From: Begonia masoniana
Lineage: Eukaryota; Streptophyta; Magnoliopsida; Cucurbitales; Begoniaceae
Assembly (NCBI GenBank): GCA_022432975.1
Contig: CM039508.1
Span: forward strand, 44,357,646-44,421,645
Direction of reading: 5' to 3'
Length of the DNA: 64,000 bases
A program made the translations under genes and the position numbers. Every line of letters starts with the position of its first letter. The first letter of the stretch is position 1. Below the pieces are notes generated by a model. It saw nothing but the letters and a program-made list of their open reading frames with translations, was not told the origin of the DNA and did no database searches. Below are positions 12,186 to 23,026 of this stretch, piece by piece.

Positions 12186-12729
12186 TTGGCGGGATGAGCT
12201 CATGGGGTGGTTGCTGCAGTCAGACAAATGTATTTCCTGTGAGGATGTATTTTTCTAAAGTTATGTCAAGTTCTGTACAGCTTTTGGGATTTTAAAACGA
12301 TGTACAAACTTTCTGTTGACGTATTTAAAACCTCTGTTTGACAGTTGATAGCTGTCTTTTGAAATATTCTATAATCGTTTGGAAATCTCTATTTTGTTGT
12401 GCATGGATCGGTTCGGGTTTAGAGCTTTCCAGGCAGTCGATTTTTCTTGAAATTTCCGCCATGATCTCTAAAGTTCATGTCTGTAGACTCCGTTGGGATT
12501 CTGGTGTTTTTTTTTTAAAGCTCTGTTGTAACACCCGGGATATTTTTTAAGGAAAATTAGAGATAAAATAAAAGAATAAGAAAATAGATTGTTTTAATTA
12601 AATAATTTAAAAGAAAAGAGAATGGTTTTAGGTTCGCATATTTTCAGTGAAATTAAGCCGTAGGTTATAATGAAATTCGAAAAGGTCGAAAGTACGGGAG
12701 GGCGAAATGGTAATGTTAGTTATTAATAT

Positions 12730-12732
12730 TAA

Positions 12733-12819
<87 letters not shown>

Positions 12820-12820
12820 A
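12730..12820. repeat. ATT microsatellite
   Basis: About thirty ATT units lie inside L12. They explain the long poly-isoleucine open frame read on the minus strand here, which is not a gene. Confidence 0.95.
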
Positions 12821-13870
12821 TAATAATAATAAATACAAAACAACAGAATGGCCGAAGCCATTCTGTTGCTCGCGAACACCGAAAGCAGGGGAGAGGAACG
12901 GAGAGGGGAGGCGAGCGATCGACGATCGACGGCCGGTTCACCGTCAATCTCCGGTGTTCTCCGGCCAGACGACGGCGGCGTGCGGTTTTCGGCCAGTCTC
13001 CGCGCGCGCGCACCGACTGGTAAGCTCTGTTCTCTCACCCTGTTTCTGTTCTGCTTGAGGTCGGGAAGGGCGAGCCAGCTTAGGCTCCGACCACCGGCCG
13101 TTTTTGGCTACTCTCGGTATCAAATGGCTGGGCTTAGTCCGGTGTGAATCGTCGGGCAAGGGAGGGCGCCGATTGAGGTTGAAAACAGAGAACTCCCTCT
13201 GCGTAGGGTTCGGGTTTTCTAGGTAAAGCTTTGAATTTCCATTAATTTATGCTAATTGGGTATGTGAGGGATTGATTAGTGAGGAATTGGGCGGAATTTG
13301 ATGGAAAATTGAAAAGGGGAAAATTCCCGGTCTAGGGCAGATTCGGGTTTTTGCTATTTTGACCTAGCTAGGGTTATTTTTTTTAAAATTCCTTTTGGAC
13401 GGTTTAAATAGGCTATTAGAGGAGTACGTGGCCGCTGGAATCGTTCGATTCCGATATTCGACGCGAAAGTTACGCGCGTTTGAAGTTTCAGGTCGGTTTT
13501 TACCGAACCTCAATTAGATGCCTGTTTAGTTAGATTTTAGTTGGATTAGGCTAAAAAATAGTAGTTTGAGAGTAATTGGTGAATGTAGGCTTGATTTTAA
13601 TGGAGTTGAAGTTGGACGGTAAAATTTACATAAAAATCGGGTTTTGTGTTTTGATAAGAGAGAGGAGTTTGATGTATGGTTAGTTTTAGTTAGAAAATTT
13701 CCTTAAATTGTATTGATAACTTATCAAGCTAAGTTCCGTTATTTTAGGTTGAATTGTGGGTTAGTTTTAGTTTAGAAATTTATGAGTGAATTGCTAAGTT
13801 ATTTTCTATAATTGATAGGTTATCGGACGAGTGAATTGATCGTTAGAGGTGAGCACCGTAAAGCCGAGCA

Positions 13871-13923
13871 GTCAGGTAAGTAGAGGACGTTTGTGTTTTG
13901 CCTTCGGGCCTACACCACGGAAC
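13871..13923 (+). promoter_or_regulatory. L12 donor-like block
   Basis: GTCAG|GTAAGT (break at 13875/13876) is followed by CCTTCGGG and CCTACACCACGGAAC (13909-13923). This 15-mer is the exact reverse complement of GTTCCGTGGTGTAGG at 14916-14930, which spans the acceptor-like site. L4 and L63 have a different sequence at both places that still pairs. Confidence 0.65.
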
Positions 13924-14225
13924 GGTAGGTTTGTTGTTTGTTGGTTGAGCATTGTTGGTTGATTGCTTTGCTTTGTTTTGGTCTGGTTAAGTATTTGTGC
14001 GACTTGCATCATAGTGTGAAATGCATCGTAGTTTATAACCTCGGGAGATGTTTGTTTGTTTGGTATTGTATTGTTGACTTGTGTTGTTGTGTTAATGGTT
14101 TCGTGTGGTATTGCATATTTGAAGCATGCATCATGGTATAGCACGTTAGAAATTATTAGTGGCATTGTTTGGCATTGTGAGCATGAATGTAATCAGATAA
14201 AGTAAATTGTAAATGCATCTCGAAT

Positions 14226-14670
14226 AGGGTGACTTATCGGGCTGAGGTTGCTGGTAGTAGCACCCCGAGGGGAACTCTATGAGAGATGACCGGCTAAAGC
14301 ACGAGATCCTGATTAGTGTGCATTGTCGGGCTGAGGTTGCTGGTTGTAGCACCCCGAGGGGACCTCTATGAAGGATGATTGGTTAAAATACGAAATTCTG
14401 AATAGTGGGCCTTGTCGGGCTGAGGTTGCTGGTAGTAGCACCCTGAGGGGACCTCTATGAAGGATGATTGGTTAAAATACGAAATTCTGAATAGTGGGCC
14501 TTGTCGGGCTAAGGTTGCTGGTAGTAGCACCCTAGGGGAACTCTATGAGAGATGACCGGCTAAAACACGAGATCCTGATTAGTGTGCCTTGTCGGGTTGA
14601 GGTTGCTGGTAGTAGCACCCCGAGGGAACCTCTATGAAGGATGATTGACTAAAATACGGAAATGTCGTGA
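14226..14670 (+). repeat. Five tandem 89-bp units in L12
   Basis: TCGGG recurs at 14237, 14326, 14415, 14504 and 14592, giving units of 88-89 bp. Each holds GAGGT, then TGCTGGTAGTAGCA, then a CCCCGAGGGG-like hairpin, then (in units 2, 3 and 5) a complement of GAGGT. These could fold as a three-way junction. The array lies between the donor-like and acceptor-like sites. Confidence 0.8.
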
Positions 14671-14888
14671 TTAAAGCAACGAACAGCCAACGAACAGCAA
14701 ACGAACACAACTGAGAGTTAGAAACTACATTGTGTTAGGTTGATTGCATTGTGATGTTGTTGAGTTGCATTGGGAAGTTGTGTTGTTGCGTTGCGTTGTC
14801 GTATTGAGCGTGTGTGTGTGGTTGTGTTAGGGTTGTGTGAGGGTTATATGTGGATTGCGTTTGTTTATATTTATTATCCCCTACTTGC

Positions 14889-14953
14889 TAAGCGTAAGCT
14901 TACGTGTGTGTGTGTGTTCCGTGGTGTAGGTGACGACAGGAGTACAGGTTAGA
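14889..14953 (+). promoter_or_regulatory. L12 hairpin, acceptor-like site and short frame
   Basis: TAAGC-GTAA-GCTTA (14889-14902) is a 5-bp hairpin. A (GT)n run lies between it and GGTGTAG|G at 14929/14930, so the spacing is 27 nt instead of 20-21. The following frame is short (GDDRSTG then stop) and is a weaker match to the acidic frames of the other LTRs. Confidence 0.5.
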
Positions 14954-15329
14954 GCTACGAGAAAAGCTAAGATTGGGACGCAGTCGTTGATGTACGCGGT
15001 ATGCCGGTGCGGGCAGTTGTCGGGGCGTCTCGACCATGGTCTTCGGAGATGTGGGGTTTAATATTTTGGTAGTTATTGTAAATGTTTATTGTTGTATATA
15101 GTTAAGTTAAGGGTGATAGGTCGCCCTAACCTGTGGATTTTCTGCATTTGTGGATGTTAGTATTTTAGTTTTCCATTTTTCTATTATTGGAGATTTTGTA
15201 TGCTGGAAAGTGAGTGATTAGCTGAGTAAGAATATTCTGGATCTGGTTGGGAATTGGTTTGTGTGCAGGTACTTAGCATTTTTGGAGGCGCCATTTTCAG
15301 GCGTTACTCTGCCGAAATTTTCGGGGAAG

Positions 15330-15506
15330 ACGCCGTGGTGCTTAGCGGTTAGGAGTAAGGGTAATTAGCGAGTCTAGGCCTAGTTTAAATTATGTTTCAA
15401 CGTGGGTTTGGTTAGCAAAGTAGCCGTTAAGCGGTTAGGAGTAGGTAGCGAGTCTAGGCCTAGTTTAAATTATGTTTCAACGTGGGTTTGGTTAGCAAAG
15501 TAGCGC
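15330..15506 (+). repeat. Direct duplication near the 3' end of L12
   Basis: A stretch of about 60 bp starting GCGAGTCTAGGCCTAG occurs at about 15368 and again at about 15447, preceded in both by GCGGTTAGGAGTA. It is non-coding. Confidence 0.85.
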
Positions 15507-15811
15507 ACCGAGCCATGGTGGGTTCGGGGGCGTTACATCTGTTGGGAACTCTGTTTGGATTTTATAATATATAGGTTTTGGTATTTAAGTTTTTAACCCT
15601 CTGTAATTGACAGTAGTATATATATTTTGAAGCATTCTAGAACTGTTTGGAGTTTTTCTCTTTTAGGTTGTGCATGAGTTATCTTTGGTTTTGGAGCTAT
15701 CCATACAGTTTGATTTCTTAAACTTCTGTCGTGTTCTCTAACATGTTTAAAATTATGTTTTGAATCGGGCTTTGGGGGTTGAGGTTTTATGCCGTCTGTT
15801 TTTATGCCTAT

Positions 15812-18400
15812 AGTTCACTTCTGCCGGTGAACAGTTCACTTCTGCCGGTGAACAGTTCACTCCTGCCTATAGTTCACTTCTGCCTGTGAACAGTTCACTT
15901 CTGCCGGTGAACAGTTCACTTCTGCCGGTGAACAGTTCACTTCTGCCTGTGAACAGTTCACTTCTGCCTGTGAACAGTTCACTTCTGCCTGTGAACAGTT
16001 CACTTCTGCCGGTGAACAGTTCACTTCTGCCTATAGTTCACTTCTGCCTATAGTTCACTTCTGCCTATAGTTCACTTCTGCCTGTGAACAGTTCACTTCT
16101 GCCTATAGTTCACTTTTGCCTGTGAACAGTTCACTTCTGCCGGTGAACAGTTCACTCCTGCCTATAGTTCACTTCTTCCTGTGAACAGTTCACTTCTGCC
16201 TGTAGTTCACTTCTGCCTGTGAACAGTTCACTTCTGCCTATAGTTCACTTCTGCCGGTGAACAGTTCACTTCTGCCTATAGTTCACTTCTGCCTATAGTT
16301 CACTTCTGCCTATAGTTCACTTCTGCCTGTGAACAGTTCACTCCTGCCTATAGTTCACTTCTGCCTGTGAACAGTTCACTTCTGCCTGTGAACAGTTCAC
16401 TTCTGCCGGTGAACAGTTCACTCCTGCCTATAGTTCACTTCTGCCGGTGAACAGTTCACTTCTGCCGGTGAACAGTTCACTTCTGCCGGTGAACAGTTCA
16501 CTCCTGCCTATAGTTCACTTCTGCCGGTGAACAGTTCACTTCTGCCTGTGAACAGTTCACTTCTGCCTATAGTTCACTTCTGCCTATAGTTCACTTCTGC
16601 CTGTGAACAGTTCACTCCTGCCTATAGTTCACTTCTGCCGGTGAACAGTTCACTCCTGCCTATAGTTCACTTCTGCCTATAGTTCACTTCTGCCTATAGT
16701 TCACTTCTGCCTATAGTTCACTTCTGCCTATAGTTCACTTCTGCCTATAGTTCACTTCTGCCTGTGAACAGTTCACTTCTGCCTGTGAACAGTTCACTTC
16801 TGCCGGTGAACAGTTCACTTCTGCCGGTGAACAGTTCACTTCTGCCTGTGAACAGTTCACTTCTGCCTGTGAACAGTTCACTTCTGCCTGTGAACAGTTC
16901 ACTTCTGCCTATAGTTCACTTTTGCCTGTGAACAGTTCACTTCTGCCTATAGTTCACTTCTGCCTATAGTTCACTTCTGCCTGTGAACAGTTCACTTCTG
17001 CCGGTGAACAGTTCACTTCTGCCGGTGAACAGTTCACTTCTGCCTGTGAACAGTTCACTTCTGCCGGTGAACAGTTCACTTCTGCCTATAGTTCACTTCT
17101 GCCTATAGTTCACTTCTGCCTATAGTTCACTTCTGCCTATAGTTCACTTCTGCCTATAGTTCACTTCTGCCGGTGAACAGTTCACTTCTGCCGGTGAACA
17201 GTTCACTCCTGCCTATAGTTCACTTCTGCCGGTGAACAGTTCACTTCTGCCTATAGTTCACTTCTGCCTATAGTTCACTTCTGCCTATAGTTCACTTCTG
17301 CCTATAGTTCACTTCTGCCTATAGTTCACTTCTGCCTGTGAACAGTTCACTCCTGCCTATAGTTCACTTCTGCCTATAGTTCACTTCTGCCGGTGAACAG
17401 TTCACTTCTGCCGGTGAACAGTTCACTTCTGCCGGTGAACAGTTCACTTCTGCCTATAGTTCACTTCTGCCTGTGAACAGTTCACTTCTGCCTGTGAACA
17501 GTTCACTTCTGCCTATAGTTCACTTCTGCCTATAGTTCACTTCTGCCTGTGAACAGTTCACTTCTGCCTGTGAACAGTTCACTCCTGCCTATAGTTCACT
17601 TCTGCCTGTGAACAGTTCACTTCTGCCGGTGAACAGTTCACTTCTGCCTACAGTTCACTTCTGCCTGTGAACAGTTCACTTCTGCCTATAGTTCACTTCT
17701 GCCTATAGTTCACTTCTGCCTATAGTTCACTTCTGCCTATAGTTCACTTCTGCCTATAGTTCACTTCTGCCTGTGAACAGTTCACTTCTGCCTATAGTTC
17801 ACTTCTGCCTATAGTTCACTTCTGCCTGTGAACAGTTCACTTCTGCCGGTGAACAGTTCACTTCTGCCGGTGAACAGTTCACTTCTGCCTATAGTTCACT
17901 TCTGCCTGTGAACAGTTCACTTCTGCCTGTGAACAGTTCACTCCTGCCTATAGTTCACTTCTGCCTATAGTTCACTTCTGCCGGTGAACAGTTCACTTCT
18001 GCCGGTGAACAGTTCACTTCTGCCTGTGAACAGTTCACTTCTGCCGGTGAACAGTTCACTTCTGCCTATAGTTCACTTCTGCCGGTGAACAGTTCACTTC
18101 TGCCTATAGTTCACTTCTGCCTATAGTTCACTTCTGCCTATAGTTCACTTCTGCCTACAGTTCACTTTTGCCTGTGAACAGTTCACTTCTGCCGGTGAAC
18201 AGTTCACTCCTGCCTATAGTTCACTTCTGCCTGTGAACAGTTCACTTCTGCCGGTGAACAGTTCACTCCCGCCTATAGTTCACTTCTGCCTGTGAACAGT
18301 TCACTTCTCCTGGTGAAGTTCACTTCTGCCTGTAGTTCACTTCTGCCTGTGAACAGTTCACATCTGCCTATAGTTCATTTTTGCCTGTGAACAGTTCACT
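15812..18400. repeat. Mixed-unit minisatellite in L11
   Basis: On the order of 130 units share GTTCACTTCTGCC. They come in three main forms: one with the tail TATA (17 bp), one with TGTGAACA and one with GGTGAACA (21 bp each). CTTC/CTCC variants occur too. Each boundary after a 21-bp unit makes the near-perfect palindrome GTGAACAGTTCAC. The unit types alternate irregularly. No gene is present. Confidence 0.95.
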
Positions 18401-18950
18401 TCTGCCTATAGTCCACATCTACCTGTCTTCACTGTACATCTTCCGCTTACATCTACCGCGTTACGTCATCCACCTTACATCTTCTGATTTCATCTTCTGC
18501 CCACGTCTTCCGCCTACGCCTTCCACTATAAATCATCTACTGTATAGTTTCCAGTTATGATTTCCATTCCAAAGTATTCTGTTTATTTACCCCATTCGTC
18601 CATTTCTGTCTCATGTTTTTCCTGTTTTCATTTCTCTCTGTCTTCCTGTTTTATTCTGCTTATTTATTTTCATCGTCCATTTCTGTTTCCTGTTTTCCCA
18701 TTTTCTTCTGTTATTCACTTATGTAACCCAGTTTTAAATTATCTCCTGATTTTCAAATCCAGAGAAAGTTTTCCCTCTCTGAAAAGTTTTAAAAGTTCAA
18801 TTTATAAAAGTCCTCTGTTTTCTGTAATCCGATTTTTAATTGTCATCCAGTTTTAAATGTCTTACAGTTTCATTTCCAGAGAAGGTTTATACTCTCTGTC
18901 AAGGTTTTAAAAGTATAAATGATCAAAAAAAAATAGTCCCCGTTTTGTAA
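18401..18950 (+). other. 3' part of L11 after the array
   Basis: Degenerate copies of CATCTTCCGC and TCTGCC fade into pyrimidine-rich sequence. The last part (from about 18830: TTTTTAATTGTCATCCAG, later CCAGAGAAGG) closely matches 48850-48950 in L45. Open frames here are low-complexity and not supported as genes. Confidence 0.6.
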
Positions 18951-19502
18951 TGTCCCGGAGTGATGGGTCCTCGGCTCCGATCGGGTCTGGGGTCATCACA
19001 AGTGATTCCTTCCCATTTGCAAAAATGGAGAGAATAATTCCATGAATTAAGAGCTCCAAGAGGATCACCTGCAACCATTACTCTAAAGGCCAACAAAGAA
19101 CTCACATCAGTGGAATCGTTTGCATTAGAGGCACTGGCTATTGCAGAAGCAAGAACAATGAATTCCTGACTATGAAGAAGAAGAGGAAGAAGGGTAGCAC
19201 ACCAGAAGAGAAAAAGTTGGAAGTAAAGAGAAATGGATTGGACTATAAACATCGTTGCTTCCTTGAACCAACAACAAAGGGGCATATGAAATGCTTACAA
19301 ACGTTGTATTATATTTCAATTATTATATAGTCTTGATCGCCCTAAAGAAATTTACCAACTTTAAGAGATGTTTTTCGTAGATTTCTTCAGCATGTTTGGC
19401 CACTTGAAGTCAGTCCACCTGCTTTGAAGACCCTACAGTCAATGAAATGACTAATAAGTCATGAGTCGGTGTCGTGTTTTGCAAACTAAACTTGACTTTT
19501 CC

Positions 19503-19835
19503 AAACTCACAACACAACATTTAAATTTTCTAATTTAGGCCCTCACCTTCCACTTAACTCATTTCCAACGTGGACTCACCTTTTCTTTCTCTCTTTTGAT
19601 TCAATCAATATTTTACTTCTCAATTATTGCATCTCTCCTTAATTAATAACCACACATCCCTCTAACACTTACCTTATTTTAGAAAATTTCTATCAAGTTT
19701 TCTATCCCAAATTCTCTTCCAACTTTCACTCTTAAATCTTACGTTTACCATAACTCTAAGATTTACGTTAAACTCCTGTAGCTTAATCTAATCTAAGACT
19801 ATGCACGCTATAGAAAATTTTTTCTGGGTGTTACA
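19503..19835 (-). repeat. Truncated LTR fragment
   Basis: Ends GGGTGTTACA on the + strand, so on the minus strand it starts TGTAACACCCAG like the other long LTRs. The uninterrupted version of the flank is at 3340-3370 and 38835-38870. The inner boundary is not sharp. Confidence 0.5.
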
Positions 19836-20434
19836 CCAAGTCTTGCTTAATCAATAATTCAAAAATCAAGTTATTGTATCACTATCATAAAATTTAAATG
19901 GATTGTGAAACTGGTTCTTCAGTCACACTCTTTAGTTGATTTTGCATGATAGACAATATTTTTCTCTCTTTCAAATAACTTGAAAACAATGCAGAAATAC
20001 TGAGAATATCATCAAAATAATCCAAAATAATTCAGTTGAAAATAAAGATCATTAAAACCATGGACCTAGACAAAACTTTATAACAAAATTACAAAAATAT
20101 GTTTTTTAAAGGTTAATCGAGGAATTTATACAAGTAATTGTCTATTGTTGAAATTTAAACTTGTTGAAAAGTTAAATAAACCCGGAAAAATTCTTGGCTA
20201 ACTCAGCTAATTATTTGAGCAAGCTGAACTATTAAGTTGACTGAGTTGAGTCCCGCTTAAATAAGTCTAGAAAAAGTTGATCATAGCTCGGTTTGTGATG
20301 AGTCAAAAAAGCTATCATGAGTCTAACAATGCCACTCCGAGCGGAATATTTATAAATTTCGAAACACTATTATTTTTTATATATTTTATTAATGTTAGGA
20401 TAAAAAATAACCAAAAATAATATTTTTTTCATAT

Positions 20435-20830
20435 TGAGTAAGCTTTGGATTCTCCCAAAACTAGAAATTTCAAAAAAATTACAATCTGTTGCTTCTGATC
20501 ATAGACCAAGTTTGACAGTGGAAATGGTTGGCCTTCGTATTATCAACCAATTTGTAACAACATGAAGTCCAAGTTAGACATGTCGATTATTTTCATGCCT
20601 CAAGAGGAAGTTCAGTGCTCTGGTTGTGATGCTCATTTGGGGCTTGTATTCAACGACAGGCCGCCACCTTTATGCATTAATAGGTATTCATTTCTAGTAT
20701 TGATCTCCTTTTTGCCTGCCAATCCTTAATGCTCTCATCTTGGTGATTTTTTTGTAGTGAATCTCTAAAACTCCAATCAGAGTGATTTGTAGTACAGGTC
20801 AAAAGAGTTCTCTCGATTCTTTAGTTTTTA
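20435..20830 (+). pseudogene. MsrB fragment (exons 4-5 region), broken
   Basis: The stretch matches intron 3, exon 4, intron 4 and part of exon 5 of the MsrB gene at 54573-55657. The intron 3 acceptor CAG has become CTG. A deletion of about 12 nt removes the codons between the prolines and the catalytic CIN motif. Exons 1-3 are missing. It shows that the MsrB gene was once part of the duplicated block next to the PPR and kinase genes. Confidence 0.8.
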
Positions 20831-21661
20831 ATGTATAAGACCTAGATATATTGAAATGGTAGAGATTTCTATAAACAATGATAAGTTTCCTAGTCTTATA
20901 TATTATTTTTCAAGCATCATATAGTCTTGAGCGCCTTAAATTGGCTTTAAAAACATGCAGATAAGGCTTCAATGGTGAGTCAGACCAAGACTTTGTCGCC
21001 ACCACGAAAAGCACAAAGACTTGCTTAATCAATAATTCAAGAGATGTTCTTAGTTGATTTCTTCAACATGTTTGGGCTCTTGAAGTCAGTCCACCTGCTT
21101 TGAAGACCCTAGAGTCAATGAAATGCCTAGTCGGTGTCTTGTTTTGCAAACTAAATTTACTTTTCAAAGTCATTGCACCAAAAAATGGGATTGTGCATTG
21201 CATAGTGAATATTTATGCTGACTCGTTCTTCAAACACAACCTTTAGTTGAATTTTGCGCTATCAAATAACTTGAATACAATGCAAAATACTAAACATACA
21301 ACGTATAAATAACTAGTAAACCACATAAATACTGAACATATGAATATAAAAAGAATTCAAAATAATTCAATTGAAAATAAAGATTATTAAAAGAATGGAG
21401 TTGGAAAAGACTATACAACAAAATTACACAAAAACATATTTTCAGAAGGTTAATCGGGAAATTTCTACAAGTAATTGTCTATGGTTGAAATGTAAAAGAG
21501 TCAAACAAGGGAGCAAAACCCTAAAAAAATGATATATAATATAATTATATGGTGTTTTAATACATAAGAACTCCTGCAATAAGATTCAGGCTTTTAACAA
21601 ATACCCATAGCATTGTTTGCGAGGGTATGCATATTGATGAAAGCCTGTTTTAGTTGACAAT

Positions 21662-22946
21662 CTACGTTTCAAACTGTGAACCAGTTAATTCATTGACAAA
21701 ATCAGAGACCCTTTTAAAAGATTTTGCTTGGAAACCATAAATCCTCTGCATTAACAGCATTACCTTTTCTCCAAGAGTGTCCAAGACCATCAGCAAGAGC
21801 TCCATATCACCTTCTACGCACAATCTATCTACAAGTTTATTCACACTCGATCTAAGAGGCAAATAGTTCTTAAATGCCATCTCATCTAATATTGAAGCAG
21901 CTTCACTGAACCTCATATTTTCACAAAGCCCGTCAAAAAGACTCCTAAATGACACCACGTCCGGGTCACATTCCCGCCTGGGCATATCTTCCAGTAGCTC
22001 ACTTGCTTTGCACCATTTTCCCTCTCTCCACAGATTAGCAATAATGACATTGAAACTTGTTACGTCTGGCTTACACCCATTCTACACCATATGATCGATC
22101 TAATTTTTTAAAAGCTAATTGAAAATCCCTGTCCTTGCAAAACCACCAATTAATCATAGCATTGTCAGTCACGAAAAACTCCTTTCTTCCAACTTTAAAA
22201 AGACCAGAAATAAGAGTAGAGTAAACTGTTGAGTCTAGCTTTATATTTCTTGTTGTCATCTCTTCCTTGAGCTTAAAAGCTGAAGTAAGTTCACCAAATC
22301 CAAATAGCCCTTTGATTAATATGGTGTATACAAATGCATTAGGACAAACCTCTTTCCAGATCCGATTTCAGCTTTAGAGCTTCGTCCAGTTTAGAATTCA
22401 AGCAAAGCCCTACATGTCACCACATTTGGGTTAATCTCTTTGTTCCGCAATTCGTCGAATAGTTGATGTGCAACATTCAAATTTCGATTCAGGCAACTAG
22501 CATGGATCAGTATATTGTAAGTACAAGCATCCGATGTGTCATATTTCGCATTTTCTCAAACTTTCTGCACTTCAAGAGCGCATCCAACAACGAAATACGA
22601 GATTTAACAGTTCGTTGGCAAAGAAAGGATGTAATCAGTTCATAAACTGGACATGCTTGATCGCAGAGACGAGCACAGTCGTAAAACGAAATAACATTCC
22701 AAAAGAGGATTTCGTGAGGAGCAATTGAAGAAGAACTTTCTCCAATTCATGGAACATTTTAGCACGGCCGAGCTTGGAAATGATGAGGTCGTAGGAGATG
22801 AGTGAATAGCAAAAGGATTTCTCATTCGAGGTGGGGGTAGCAGGATAAGGGTTCTGGAAGAGTTGAAAAGCAAGTTTTGGGTCCTTCTGAAGACGAAGAA
22901 GAGAAGAGAGGCGAAATGGGGAGACTGATGTGCGTGTTTTCATCAA
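21662..22946 (-). pseudogene. PPR gene, broken, copy 2
   Basis: It is nearly the same gene as copy 1. The N-terminus (22946-22635) reads SPFRLSSLLRLQKDPKLAFQ and ends at residue 103. Middle PPR text (DSTVYSTLISGLFKVGRKE, then MINWWFCKDRDFQLAFKKLD) lies near 22260-22070. The C-terminus (21985-21662) reads MPRRECDPDVVSFRSLFDGL through LTGSQFET. The frame shifts several times and a block after residue 100 is missing. Unlike copy 1 it has no transposon insertion, so it gives the empty target site of L4. Confidence 0.75.
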
Positions 22947-23026
22947 GATCGCAGTTGGGTTTCTCCTTCAATCGATCTTCATTCCTAAGAACTCCAACAG
23001 AAAAATTAAATAGATTTGTTGAAAAA

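Larger units (their letters stand above)
12527..15537 (+). mobile_element. Solo-LTR-like element L12 nested in L11
   Basis: It starts TGTAACACCCGGG and ends GGGGGCGTTACA, with a 5-bp duplication TCTGT (12522-12526 and 15538-15542). The empty site is visible in L45 near 45770. The 3011-bp element has no gag-pol. In order it holds an ATT microsatellite, a GC-rich stretch, a donor-like block, five 89-bp repeats, a hairpin with an acceptor-like site, and a direct duplication near its 3' end. It is younger than L11. Confidence 0.8.
10979..19000 (+). mobile_element. Long LTR-type element L11 inserted in RLK1
   Basis: The ends are TGTAACACCCGGC and GGGGTCATCACA, flanked by a 5-bp duplication AGTGA (10974-10978 and 19001-19005). 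RLK2 and RLK3 show the intact target. Without the nested L12 and its TSD the element is about 5.0 kb. No gag-pol and no internal LTR pair are visible, so it looks like a very long solo LTR or non-autonomous element. L45 is a related, truncated copy with the same 3' end layout. The 5' part has a donor-like GGTAAGC near 11363. Confidence 0.75.
8067..19285 (-). pseudogene. LRR receptor-kinase RLK1, split and mutated
   Basis: The N-terminal 95 codons lie at 19285-19001. The remainder lies at 10978-8507 (LRRs, transmembrane segment, kinase) and 8422-8067 (last exon). The 8-kb L11 element sits between, with AGTGA duplicated on both sides. Other damage: a frame change near 10370 in the LRRs; a frame change near 9175 in an A-run; stops in the glycine-rich loop and shortly after; CAA-to-TGA just before the GYVAP motif; and VGDFG altered to VRDFR in the activation segment. 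The intron (8506-8423) keeps GT and AG ends. The gene is dead. It shares the VRDFR change with RLK2, so the two are closer to each other than to RLK3. Confidence 0.85.
19286..21661. other. Duplicated spacer upstream of RLK1, with insertions
   Basis: It is homologous in blocks to 2670-3969 and 38650-38930. It contains an LTR fragment (19503-19835) and an MsrB fragment (20435-20830). No intact gene is seen. Confidence 0.6.

Noticed and set aside
12628..13038. 136-codon minus frame with a long poly-isoleucine run
   Set aside because: It is the ATT microsatellite read in one frame; flanks show no coding character.
12846..13220. GC-rich patch as a protein-coding exon or CpG-island promoter of a host gene
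   Set aside because: It lies inside L12 with no conserved frame; it could be the LTR's own promoter region, but I see no decisive box.
15812..18400. CRISPR-like spaced repeats
   Set aside because: There are no unique spacers; units are contiguous, in three forms, and the context is a plant retroelement.
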